Positions 1 through 5,692 of a stretch of DNA of 7,056 nucleotides are shown here, piece after piece (the first letter of the stretch is position 1; every line of letters starts with the position of its first letter). Under the pieces are notes generated by a model, which made no database searches, was not told the DNA's origin, and worked only from the letters and a program-made list of their open reading frames with translations. The stretch is from Blautia sp. Its GTDB lineage: Bacteria; Bacillota; Clostridia; Lachnospirales; Lachnospiraceae. The position numbers and the translations under genes were made by a program. Location of the stretch: positions 1 to 7,056 of the forward strand of contig JAFOJB010000114.1 of the NCBI GenBank assembly GCA_017420455.1. Direction: 5' to 3'.

Positions 1-69
1 AGTCCCGGCCGGTAAGGCCGTGAACTGTAACACAAAAGGACCGTCCCCGTGTGTCCCCCGGCCGGGACT
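1..69. repeat. Inverted-repeat bracket around the first REP-like copy
   Basis: A perfect 12-base inverted repeat has its arms at 1-12 (AGTCCCGGCCGG) and 58-69 (CCGGCCGGGACT), enclosing the first REP-like unit. Each arm is nearly self-complementary because of its CCGGCCGG core. The left arm can alternatively pair locally, 6-10 with 16-20, around the loop GGTAA. The arrangement of GC-rich arms around a short palindromic core resembles bacterial interspersed palindromes mobilised by REP-associated transposases, but no transposase is visible and the window edge cuts off the left context. Confidence 0.6.
24..55 (+). repeat. REP-like repeat unit, copy 1
   Basis: This 32-base unit matches 67-98 at 31 of 32 positions; the only difference is T28 versus C71. 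It consists of an ACACAAAA arm, the core GGACCGTCCCC and a GTGTGTC arm, so it is an imperfect palindrome (ACACA with TGTGT outside, GGA with TCC inside). Similar GGACNGTCC units with ACAC/GTGT ends are common between genes in clostridia and, from memory, lie near Y1 (RAYT-type) transposases; that association is recalled, not shown here. Confidence 0.75.
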
Positions 70-98
70 GCAACACAAAAGGACCGTCCCCGTGTGTC
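67..98 (+). repeat. REP-like repeat unit, copy 2
   Basis: This is the second copy of the 32-base unit, in the same orientation as copy 1 and offset by 43 bases. It starts inside the right arm of the inverted repeat. An open frame from a GTG at 51 runs through this copy into the downstream gene and would encode NTKGPSPCV from it; that peptide is a by-product of the repeat and argues against an upstream start. Confidence 0.75.
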
Positions 99-212
99 TT
101 CATGTGTTCTGTAAAACACAGAAAAAACAGGATTTCTTCGCAGGAACTTCACAGTTTGCCGGTAGAATCGGATACAGTTCATCAAACAGAATCTGACTGG
201 AGGAAAACTGAT

Positions 213-1412
213 ATGAAAAAAACAGACAGAAAACACTATGCACGTATTTATGCATCTTTTGTATCCGGCATTACGCTGGCGCTCTGCTCCTTCCTGTTTA
301 CTGTCCCTACCGCGTATGCAGGGGAAGAAACGGTTTCTATGGAGGAGAACGAATTCTTTACCGCCCGGGATCTTGCACAGCAGGCAGATCTTTCTGAGGC
401 CGTTCCCTTTACGGTAAAGGATGGGGAGGAAATACGCATTACGGAGGAGGGAATCTACCTTCTGTCAGGAGAAGCACAGAATGCCACCATCCTTGTGGAT
501 ACCGACAAATCTTCCAAGGTGCAGCTTGTGCTGGACGGCCTGAACATAGAAAACCAGGATTTCCCCGTGATCTACGCCCGTTCCGCCGACAAGGTCTTTG
601 TGACTACCACGGACTCCTCGAATTCGCTTTCCGTCACCGGAAGCTTCCGGTCCGACGGGGACGTCAGCACAGATGCCGTGATCTTCTCAAAGGATGACCT
701 GGTTCTGAACGGGATCGGAAACCTCTCCATCTCGTCCTCTGACAACGGGATCAGTTCCAAAGATGACTTAAAGATCACAGGAGGAACCTATCTCATTTCC
801 AGTACCCAGGATGCCCTGGAAGCCAACGACTCCATCCGGATCAATGACGGTTCATTCACAATCATTTCCGGGAAAGACGGCCTTCATTCCGGGAAAAATG
901 ATGATGGAACTCTGGGTGAGATCACCATTTTCGGAGGGAGCCTGGCGATCAAGGCGTCCAGCGACGGCATTCAGGGAAACACCCTGGTTCAGATCGATGG
1001 AGGAAATCTGGAAATATCTGCTTCGGAAGGGATCGAAAGTACCTGGGTAAAGATCAACGCAGGCACCATCAGCATCAACGCCTCGGACGACGGAATCAAT
1101 GCCGCACAGAAATCCACGCTGTACTCTCCTGTGGTGGAGATCAACGGAGGCGAGATCAGTATTGTGATGGGAGAGGGGGATACAGACGCTGTGGACGCCA
1201 ATGGCAGCATCTATGTCAACGGCGGCACCATAAACATTACGGCCCGTTCCTCCTTTGACTATGACGGCGCAGGAGAACTGAACGGCGGTACTGTCATTAT
1301 CAACGGTCAGCAGGTGACATCTCTTCCCAATGCCATGATGGGCGGCCATGGAGGCGGCTTCTTCCAGGGAAATGACCAGTGGAGTGGACACGGCCAGCGA
1401 AGGGGATTCTGA
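213..1412 (+). CDS. Secreted carbohydrate-binding beta-helix protein (Cthe_2159/DUF4353-like)
   Basis: This 399-residue protein is probably exported and binds polysaccharide outside the cell. The ATG at 213 is preferred because GGAGG lies 8 bases upstream and a classic signal peptide follows: basic start (KKTDRKH), hydrophobic stretch at about 14-33, and AYA at 34-36 before the likely signal peptidase I site. The mature part is a ladder of short beta-rich repeats with DGI, INGG and ITGG turns: VQLVLDGLNI (103-112), DAVIFSKDDLVLNG (154-167), NGISSKDDLKITGGT (178-192), then SDGI, SEGI and SDDGI up to about residue 368. This is the pattern of the Cthe_2159 family, whose founding member from Clostridium thermocellum binds acidic and cellulosic polysaccharides through a calcium-rich parallel beta-helix. 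The tail (about 377-399) is rich in Gly and His (GGHGGGFF). There is no LPxTG, dockerin or transmembrane anchor, so release or loose cell-wall association is likely. The ligand is unknown. REP-like repeats flank the gene on both sides. Confidence 0.85.
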   Translation: MKKTDRKHYARIYASFVSGITLALCSFLFTVPTAYAGEETVSMEENEFFTARDLAQQADLSEAVPFTVKDGEEIRITEEGIYLLSGEAQNATILVDTDKSSKVQLVLDGLNIENQDFPVIYARSADKVFVTTTDSSNSLSVTGSFRSDGDVSTDAVIFSKDDLVLNGIGNLSISSSDNGISSKDDLKITGGTYLISSTQDALEANDSIRINDGSFTIISGKDGLHSGKNDDGTLGEITIFGGSLAIKASSDGIQGNTLVQIDGGNLEISASEGIESTWVKINAGTISINASDDGINAAQKSTLYSPVVEINGGEISIVMGEGDTDAVDANGSIYVNGGTINITARSSFDYDGAGELNGGTVIINGQQVTSLPNAMMGGHGGGFFQGNDQWSGHGQRRGF

Positions 1413-1416
1413 AGAA

Positions 1417-1430
1417 GACCGTCCCCGTGT
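1417..1430 (+). repeat. Partial REP-like repeat remnant after the beta-helix gene
   Basis: GACCGTCCCCGTGT is identical to the core and right arm of the two repeat copies at 24-55 and 67-98, in the same orientation. The left half (ACACAAAAG) is missing and replaced by GAAGAA. It begins four bases after the TGA of the preceding gene, so a repeat may have decayed or recombined at the gene's 3' end. Confidence 0.65.
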
Positions 1431-1472
1431 TTCCGCGTCATCCCCAAAATGCTGGATTCCTTTGTCTGTATA

Positions 1473-1481
1473 TGATACAAT
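1473..1481 (+). promoter_or_regulatory. Possible extended -10 promoter upstream of asnB
   Basis: TGATACAAT matches an extended -10 (TGN followed by TACAAT, five of six to TATAAT) inside an AT-rich stretch. The -35 position (TGGATT) is poor. A transcript from here would start near 1488 and carry an A-rich leader into the terminator at 1574. Weak evidence, listed because of its position. Confidence 0.3.
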
Positions 1482-1528
1482 TATCCTGATTTTTTGTACA
1501 GAGATAAGTGAAAAACAGGAAAAGATAC

Positions 1529-1557
1529 TTGACAGAAACAAAAAACAGAAGTAGAAT
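1529..1557 (+). promoter_or_regulatory. Near-consensus sigma-A promoter
   Basis: A perfect -35 TTGACA (1529-1534) is followed by a 17-base A-rich spacer and the -10 TAGAAT (1552-1557, five of six to consensus). The predicted transcription start is at about 1564-1566. It is the best promoter in the window and points toward asnB, 140 bases upstream, but the strong terminator at 1574 lies immediately in its path. It therefore drives either a very short RNA or an asnB transcript that depends on readthrough. Confidence 0.65.
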
Positions 1558-1573
1558 ACATTCTCATAAAGAC

Positions 1574-1617
1574 AAAGGCGTCTTGGAAGTAATTCCAGGG
1601 CGCCTTTTTCTGTTTTT
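1574..1617 (+). terminator. Strong intrinsic terminator between the beta-helix gene and asnB
   Basis: A continuous 15-bp stem pairs 1574-1588 with 1593-1607 (AAAGGCG with CGCCTTT, TTGGAA with TTCCAG; two G-U pairs) around a GTAA loop. A T-rich tract follows (TTTTT C TG TTTTT to 1617). It acts on + strand transcripts: it could end the beta-helix mRNA or attenuate transcription from the promoter at 1529-1557. The A-run on the left flank is too short and broken to support strong termination on the - strand. Confidence 0.85.
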
Positions 1618-1625
1618 CAGAGGAA

Positions 1626-1680
1626 GCGGTGACGCGGTGCTGACACAGGGACTGTCCCCGGGTTATCATCACCGCGCCGC
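1626..1680 (+). repeat. Long hairpin with diverged REP-like core before asnB
   Basis: GCGG (1626-1629) pairs with CCGC (1677-1680), CGCGGTG (1633-1639) with CACCGCG (1670-1676), and TGA (1641-1643) with TCA (1666-1668), leaving TGA (1630-1632) as a bulge. The centre, GACACAGGGACTGTCCCC (1642-1659), matches the REP-like units at 24-98 with a T in place of the central C and a shorter A-run, so this is probably a diverged family member in the same orientation. No T-tract follows. The hairpin ends 12 bases before the asnB ribosome binding site. Confidence 0.6.
1640..1669 (+). promoter_or_regulatory. Possible asnB-proximal promoter inside the repeat hairpin
   Basis: CTGACA (1640-1645, five of six to TTGACA) and TATCAT (1664-1669, five of six to TATAAT) are separated by 18 bases. 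The predicted start is near 1676, giving a short leader with the ribosome binding site at 1693. Unlike the better promoter at 1529 it lies downstream of the terminator, so it could give unattenuated asnB transcription. The GC-rich spacer and overlap with the repeat make this uncertain. Confidence 0.35.
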
Positions 1681-1704
1681 CCGGAACAGGACAGGAGGTG
1701 TGCT

Positions 1705-3357
1705 ATGTGCTCTATATTTGGCTTCTGCGGAAGCAGCGGTGAATATAACGAAATTCAGAAAGCGCTCCTGGCAACCAGAACCAGGGGGCCGGACGACAGC
1801 AGGATCATCGACACAGGAAACGGATGGATCGGTTTTAACCGTCTGTCCATTATGGGCCTGACGGAAAATGGTATGCAGCCGTTTGTTTTTGGAAACCGCA
1901 CAGCAGTTGTCCTGCCCGATCTGAAAAAAGGTCCGCAGGGATATGAAGTACCAGAAGAAACGGAACTGATCCTTGCCTGCAACGGGGAGATCTACGGGTT
2001 CCGTCCGCTGAAGGAGGAGCTTGCCGGAAAAGGATATTCGTTTCTCAGTGATTCAGACTGCGAGATCCTGCCGGCCCTTTACAGGGAATATGGAACGGAG
2101 ATGTTCCGCATGCTGGACGCGGAGTTCGCCATGATCCTGTATGACAGGAAAGAGGATGCATATATCGCCGCCAGAGATCCGATCGGGATCCGCCCATTAT
2201 ATTACGGAATCCGGGAGGACGGGACCTTTGTTTTTGCTTCGGAGCCGAAAAACCTGATAAACCTGGTAAAAAGGATCCTTCCGTTTCCGCCGGGGCATTA
2301 CTTTAAGAATGGAGAATTCTGCGAATACCGGAACATGTACGAAGCAGGTCCCTTCCACAATGAAGAACTGCCGGAGATGTCAGGAAGGATCCATGACCTG
2401 CTTTACGAGGGAGTAAAGAAAAGGCTGGATTCCGATACTCCCATAGGCTTTCTCCTTTCCGGCGGGCTGGATTCCTCTCTGGTGTGCGGCATGGCGGCAG
2501 CCATGTCGGAAAAACCCATTGAAACATGGTCCATCGGCATGGATGTGGACGCGATCGACCTCAAATATGCCAGACAGGTGGCAGATTATATCAGGTCCAG
2601 CCATCATGAGGTGATCATCACCCGGGACGATGTGATCGCGGCGCTTGAACCGGTGATCGCGGCACTCGGAACCTATGACATTACGACGATCCGGGCGTCC
2701 ATCGGAATGTATCTGGTGTGCAGGGCGATCCATGAACAGTCGGACCTCCGCGTGATCCTGACAGGGGAGATCTCGGACGAGATCTTCGGATACAAATATA
2801 CGGATTTCGCCCCGTCCGCAGAAGAGTTTCAGAAGGAAGCAGAAAAACGGATCCGTGAGATTCACATGTACGACGTACTCCGCGCAGACCGGTGCATCAG
2901 CGTAAACTCGCTGGAGGCGAGGGTGCCCTTCGGAGATCTGGCCTTTGTGGATTACTGCATGTCCATCGATCCGGAGAGGAAGCTGAACCGGTACGGAATC
3001 GGAAAATATCTGCTGCGCCATGCCTTTGAAGAGGATCATCTGATTCCCGACAGCATACTGTGGCGGGAAAAAGCGGCTTTCTCTGACGCTGTCGGGCATT
3101 CGCTGAAGGATGACCTTGAGGAATACGCAGAGCAGATGTATACGGATGAAGCGTTTGAAGCCGGAAAACGGAAATATGATCATGCCAGACCGTTTACGAA
3201 GGAATCGCTGCTCTACCGGGATATCTTTGAGAAATATTATCCGGGTCAGTCTGAAATGGTTGCAGATTTCTGGATGCCGAACCGGAACTGGGAAGGCTGC
3301 GATGTGTCGGATCCCTCGGCCAGGGTGCTTTCCAACTATGGGGAAAGCGGTATATAA
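1705..3357 (+). CDS. asnB: Asparagine synthetase B, glutamine-hydrolysing
   Basis: This cytosolic enzyme makes asparagine from aspartate, ATP and the amide nitrogen of glutamine. AGGAGGT at 1693-1699 precedes the ATG, and Met-Cys follows, so removal of Met exposes Cys2, the class II amidotransferase nucleophile. The N-terminal glutaminase domain (about 2-200) shows RGPDD (27-31), NGEIY (93-97), SDCE (117-120) and [11 protein letters not shown] (157-167). The synthetase domain (about 225-530) has the PP-loop SGGLDSS (252-258), YDITTIRAS (324-332), [10 protein letters not shown] (354-363), EARVPF (404-409) and REKAAFSD (454-461). At 550 residues it is close to E. coli AsnB (554) and shares its HMYD, ARADR-type and TTIRAS signatures. 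One oddity is isoleucine at 356, where the family usually has glycine (GEGSDE). It is followed by glnN after 77 bases that contain a terminator-like hairpin, so the two genes may be only partly cotranscribed. Confidence 0.95.
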   Translation: MCSIFGFCGSSGEYNEIQKALLATRTRGPDDSRIIDTGNGWIGFNRLSIMGLTENGMQPFVFGNRTAVVLPDLKKGPQGYEVPEETELILACNGEIYGFRPLKEELAGKGYSFLSDSDCEILPALYREYGTEMFRMLDAEFAMILYDRKEDAYIAARDPIGIRPLYYGIREDGTFVFASEPKNLINLVKRILPFPPGHYFKNGEFCEYRNMYEAGPFHNEELPEMSGRIHDLLYEGVKKRLDSDTPIGFLLSGGLDSSLVCGMAAAMSEKPIETWSIGMDVDAIDLKYARQVADYIRSSHHEVIITRDDVIAALEPVIAALGTYDITTIRASIGMYLVCRAIHEQSDLRVILTGEISDEIFGYKYTDFAPSAEEFQKEAEKRIREIHMYDVLRADRCISVNSLEARVPFGDLAFVDYCMSIDPERKLNRYGIGKYLLRHAFEEDHLIPDSILWREKAAFSDAVGHSLKDDLEEYAEQMYTDEAFEAGKRKYDHARPFTKESLLYRDIFEKYYPGQSEMVADFWMPNRNWEGCDVSDPSARVLSNYGESGI

Positions 3358-3358
3358 A
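3330..3358 (+). promoter_or_regulatory. Possible glnN promoter overlapping the asnB stop
   Basis: TTCCAA (3330-3335, weak -35) and TATAAA (3353-3358, five of six to TATAAT) are 17 bases apart, with the -10 overlapping the asnB TAA (3355-3357). A start near 3365 would put the hairpin at 3376-3411 in the glnN leader. The weak -35 and coding overlap keep confidence low. Confidence 0.3.
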
Positions 3359-3375
3359 ATATGTGTTGCGGGACA

Positions 3376-3420
3376 ATGGCGTCTCTGGGCAGAAAGGGCT
3401 CAGGGGCGCATTTTGTATTT
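3376..3420 (+). terminator. Terminator or attenuator between asnB and glnN
   Basis: A 14-bp stem pairs 3376-3390 with 3398-3411 around a 7-base loop (AGAAAGG), with one bulged G (3379) and three G-U pairs. It is followed by TTTTGTATTT (3411-3420). The tract ends two bases before the glnN ribosome binding site, too close for an ordinary end-of-operon terminator alone, so partial termination or attenuation ahead of glnN is plausible. Its left arm can alternatively join a small upstream hairpin (3370-3374 with 3381-3385). Confidence 0.6.
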
Positions 3421-3434
3421 CAGGGAGGATTATT

Positions 3435-5534
3435 ATGGAAAAGACAAGTGTACCGGAGATCTTCGGGTCCATGGTTTTTGACGACAGGGAAATGAGAGCC
3501 AGGCTGTCAGCGGGAGTGTATCATTCACTCCGCAGAACGATTGACGAAAATGCAGATCTTGACGTGGAGATCGCGGAGGCAGTGGCCGCCGAAATGCGCG
3601 ACTGGGCCGTAGAGCGGGGAGCAACACATTTTACCCACTGGTTTCAGCCGCTCACGGGAACCACAGCGGAAAAACACGACAGTTTTATCAGCCCTTCCCC
3701 GGACGGCGGCGTGATCATGGAGTTCAAGGGGAAAGAACTGATCAAGGGCGAACCGGATGCCTCTTCCTTCCCCTCCGGCGGGCTGCGGGCGACCTTTGAG
3801 GCCAGAGGGTATACGGCCTGGGATCCCACATCCTACGCTTTCATCAAGGATCACACGCTGTGTATTCCCACCGCCTTCTGCTCCTACTCGGGGGACGCGC
3901 TGGATAAGAAAACGCCTCTGCTCAGGTCCATGCAGGCTTTGAACATACAGGCAAAGCGGATTCTGAAGCTTTTCGGCACGGAGGTGAAGAACGTGCGGAC
4001 CAGCGTCGGACCGGAGCAGGAATACTTCCTGATCGACAGGGAAATGTTTGAAAAGAGACCGGACCTTGTCTACACAGGCAGGACGCTGTTCGGCGCCATG
4101 CCGCCGAAGGGACAGGAGATGGACGATCACTATTTCGGCGTGATCAAACCCAGAGTCATTGCGTTCATGGACGACCTGAACAAAGAGCTCTGGAAGGTCG
4201 GTATTCTGGCCAAAACGGAGCACAATGAGGTGGCCCCGGCCCAGCACGAGCTGGCCCCGATCTTTTCCACGACCAACGTGGCGACGGACAATAACCAGCT
4301 GACCATGGAGATCATGCAGAAGGTCGCCAGAAAACATGGCCTGGTCTGCCTGCTGCACGAAAAACCCTTTGCCGGCGTAAACGGCTCCGGAAAGCACAAT
4401 AACTGGTCTATGGCAACAGACGCCGGAGTCAACCTCCTCTCGCCCGGAGATACGCCCTATGAGAATGCGCAGTTCCTGCTGTTTTTATGCGCTGTGATCC
4501 AGGCAGTGGATGATTATCAGGATCTGCTCCGTCTTTCCGTGGCAACTGCGGGCAATGATCATCGGCTGGGTGCCAATGAAGCGCCGCCTGCCATTATCTC
4601 GGTTTTCCTGGGCGATGAACTGAGCGGCATTCTGGAGGCCATCAAAAATGACACGCCCTATCAGGGAACCGAAAAGGTGAAAATGAAGCTCGGAGTTCAT
4701 ACCCTTCCGAGATTTTTCAGGGATACCACCGACAGAAACAGGACCTCGCCGTTTGCCTTTACCGGCAACAAATTCGAGTTCCGCTCCCTTGGCTCCTCCA
4801 ACAGCATTGCATGCTGCAACATTATGCTGAACGCTGCAGTGGCCGAAAGCCTGAAGCAGTATGCGGATATCCTGGAAGGTGCGGCAGACTTTGAGGCGGC
4901 TCTTCATGATCTGATTAAGGAGTCGATCACGAAGCATGAGCGGATCCTGTTTAACGGAAACGGTTACGGAGAAGAGTGGGTGGAGGAAGCCACGAAGGTC
5001 CGCGGCCTGTCCAACCTGAAGACCACGGCCGATGCCATGCCGCATCTGTTGGATCGGAAGAACATGGATATGCTCATGTCGCATAAGGTATTCACTGAAA
5101 CAGAGCTGCATTCCAGATGCGAGATCATGCTGGAGAACTACTGCAAGACCGTGAATATTGAAGGCCACACCATGGTCGATATGGTCAGAAAGAACTATCT
5201 GCCCTCGATCGAGGAGTATCTGTACAGCCTTGCCAGGACCACATCCATGATGAAATCCGTCAGTGACCGTGTGAAGTGCAATTATGAAGTCTCCACGATG
5301 GAGAGGCTTTCGGAACTGACAGATTACATACTGGAAAGAGTGAGGGATCTCGAAAAAGCGCTGGAAGACCTGAAGGGAATGGAAGATATCATGAATACTT
5401 CCGAGAGGATCCGCGATGATGTGATCCCAAAGATGGAACATCTCAGAAAGCATGTTGACGAGGCGGAAATGCTGATGCCGGAAAAGTGCTGGCCGTTCCC
5501 TAGCTATGGGAAGCTGCTGTTTTCGGTGTATTGA
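3435..5534 (+). CDS. glnN: Glutamine synthetase, type III
   Basis: This cytosolic enzyme condenses glutamate and ammonia to glutamine using ATP and is the ammonia entry point of the cluster. The ATG at 3435 follows AGGGAGGA (3422-3429) with a 5-base spacer and gives 699 residues, typical of GSIII (about 700, against about 450 for GSI). An in-frame GTG at 3363 would add 24 residues translated from the terminator hairpin and is rejected. GSIII signatures include the N-terminal block [10 protein letters not shown] (6-15), [10 protein letters not shown] (66-75), KHDSF (80-84), [20 protein letters not shown] (104-123), EQEYFLID (194-201), the catalytic-core [14 protein letters not shown] (262-275), [10 protein letters not shown] (316-325), [11 protein letters not shown] (377-387) and [11 protein letters not shown] (449-459). 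The helical C-terminal region (about 560-680) contains [13 protein letters not shown] and heptad-like stretches, consistent with the dodecameric GSIII fold. No key motif is missing. No obvious intrinsic terminator follows, so readthrough into gltB is likely. Confidence 0.96.
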   Translation: MEKTSVPEIFGSMVFDDREMRARLSAGVYHSLRRTIDENADLDVEIAEAVAAEMRDWAVERGATHFTHWFQPLTGTTAEKHDSFISPSPDGGVIMEFKGKELIKGEPDASSFPSGGLRATFEARGYTAWDPTSYAFIKDHTLCIPTAFCSYSGDALDKKTPLLRSMQALNIQAKRILKLFGTEVKNVRTSVGPEQEYFLIDREMFEKRPDLVYTGRTLFGAMPPKGQEMDDHYFGVIKPRVIAFMDDLNKELWKVGILAKTEHNEVAPAQHELAPIFSTTNVATDNNQLTMEIMQKVARKHGLVCLLHEKPFAGVNGSGKHNNWSMATDAGVNLLSPGDTPYENAQFLLFLCAVIQAVDDYQDLLRLSVATAGNDHRLGANEAPPAIISVFLGDELSGILEAIKNDTPYQGTEKVKMKLGVHTLPRFFRDTTDRNRTSPFAFTGNKFEFRSLGSSNSIACCNIMLNAAVAESLKQYADILEGAADFEAALHDLIKESITKHERILFNGNGYGEEWVEEATKVRGLSNLKTTADAMPHLLDRKNMDMLMSHKVFTETELHSRCEIMLENYCKTVNIEGHTMVDMVRKNYLPSIEEYLYSLARTTSMMKSVSDRVKCNYEVSTMERLSELTDYILERVRDLEKALEDLKGMEDIMNTSERIRDDVIPKMEHLRKHVDEAEMLMPEKCWPFPSYGKLLFSVY

Positions 5535-5541
5535 TTTCGCG

Positions 5542-5556
5542 GGATGCAGAGCATCC
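5542..5556 (+). other. Small hairpin after glnN
   Basis: GGATGC (5542-5547) pairs with GCATCC (5551-5556) around an AGA loop, eight bases after the glnN stop. A mutually exclusive alternative pairs ATGCAG (5544-5549) with CTGCAT (5556-5561) around AGCATC. No T-tract follows, so this is not an intrinsic terminator; a role in mRNA stability or switching is only a guess. Confidence 0.45.
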
Positions 5557-5583
5557 TGCATGCCCGGAAGGCTGAGTAGTTCG

Positions 5584-5624
5584 GTTAAACTTATCAATTG
5601 CAGAAGGCAATTGATAAGTTTAAC
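5584..5624 (+). other. Perfect 18-bp stem-loop between glnN and gltB
   Basis: GTTAAACTTATCAATTGC (5584-5601) is exactly complementary to 5607-5624 around an AGAAG loop. The stem is AT-rich and perfect over 18 bp, which is unlikely by chance. It is followed by TGCATTTGAG rather than a T-run, so intrinsic termination on + is improbable. It could be an mRNA-stabilising or processing structure, a palindromic operator (TTATCAATTGC half-site), or a remnant of a small mobile palindrome. Confidence 0.7.
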
Positions 5625-5637
5625 TGCATTTGAGCTG

Positions 5638-5669
5638 AACGATATTTATTGTTTGCAATGAATATCGTT
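5638..5669 (+). other. Second stem-loop, 14 bp, in the gltB leader
   Basis: AACGATATTTATTG (5638-5651) pairs with CAATGAATATCGTT (5656-5669) over 14 bp with one G-U pair, around a TTTG loop. It lies 13 bases after the first hairpin and ends 11 bases before the gltB ribosome binding site. There is no T-tract. Its bases do not cover the Shine-Dalgarno sequence, which remains free in this fold. Confidence 0.65.
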
Positions 5670-5680
5670 GGCTGCTATAA

Positions 5681-5687
5681 AAGGAGG
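5681..5687 (+). promoter_or_regulatory. gltB ribosome binding site that fixes an ACG start
   Basis: AAGGAGG is a full Shine-Dalgarno match. The codon at a normal 5-base spacing is ACG (5693-5695), in frame with gltB. An in-frame TAA at 5678-5680 excludes any start further upstream, and there is no ATG, GTG or TTG in any frame between 5687 and 5740. Confidence 0.75.
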
Positions 5688-5692
5688 CAGGT

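Noticed and set aside
51..212. N-terminal extension of the beta-helix protein from a GTG at 51
   Set aside because: The extra 54 residues are translated from the repeat, there is no ribosome binding site at 51, and they would bury a clear signal peptide that starts at ATG 213 behind GGAGG.
852..1541. 229-codon open frame on the - strand
   Set aside because: It lies opposite the beta-helix gene and its promoter region, with no recognisable domain; the + frame has a signal peptide and family repeats.
1508..1861. 117-codon open frame from a GTG at 1508
   Set aside because: It runs through the promoter, terminator and hairpin and then out of frame into asnB, with no Shine-Dalgarno and a low-complexity, arginine-rich product.
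3363..3434. 24-residue extension of glutamine synthetase from a GTG at 3363
   Set aside because: It would be translated from the terminator-like hairpin, lacks a ribosome binding site, and the family begins near the [14 protein letters not shown] sequence at 3435.
4485..5597. 370-codon open frame on the - strand
   Set aside because: It is a shadow of the glutamine synthetase gene; its product shows no family and is rich in His and Arg as expected from an antisense frame.
5584..5669. ANTAR-type two-hairpin target or glutamine riboswitch before gltB
   Set aside because: The loops are AGAAG and TTTG, not six-base loops with A at 1 and G at 4, and no glutamine-riboswitch core sequence was recognised.
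5653..5681. Promoter TTGCAA-17-TATAAA just before gltB
   Set aside because: Its start would fall near 5688, after the Shine-Dalgarno at 5681-5687, so the transcript would lack the ribosome binding site; the -35 also lies inside the second stem-loop.
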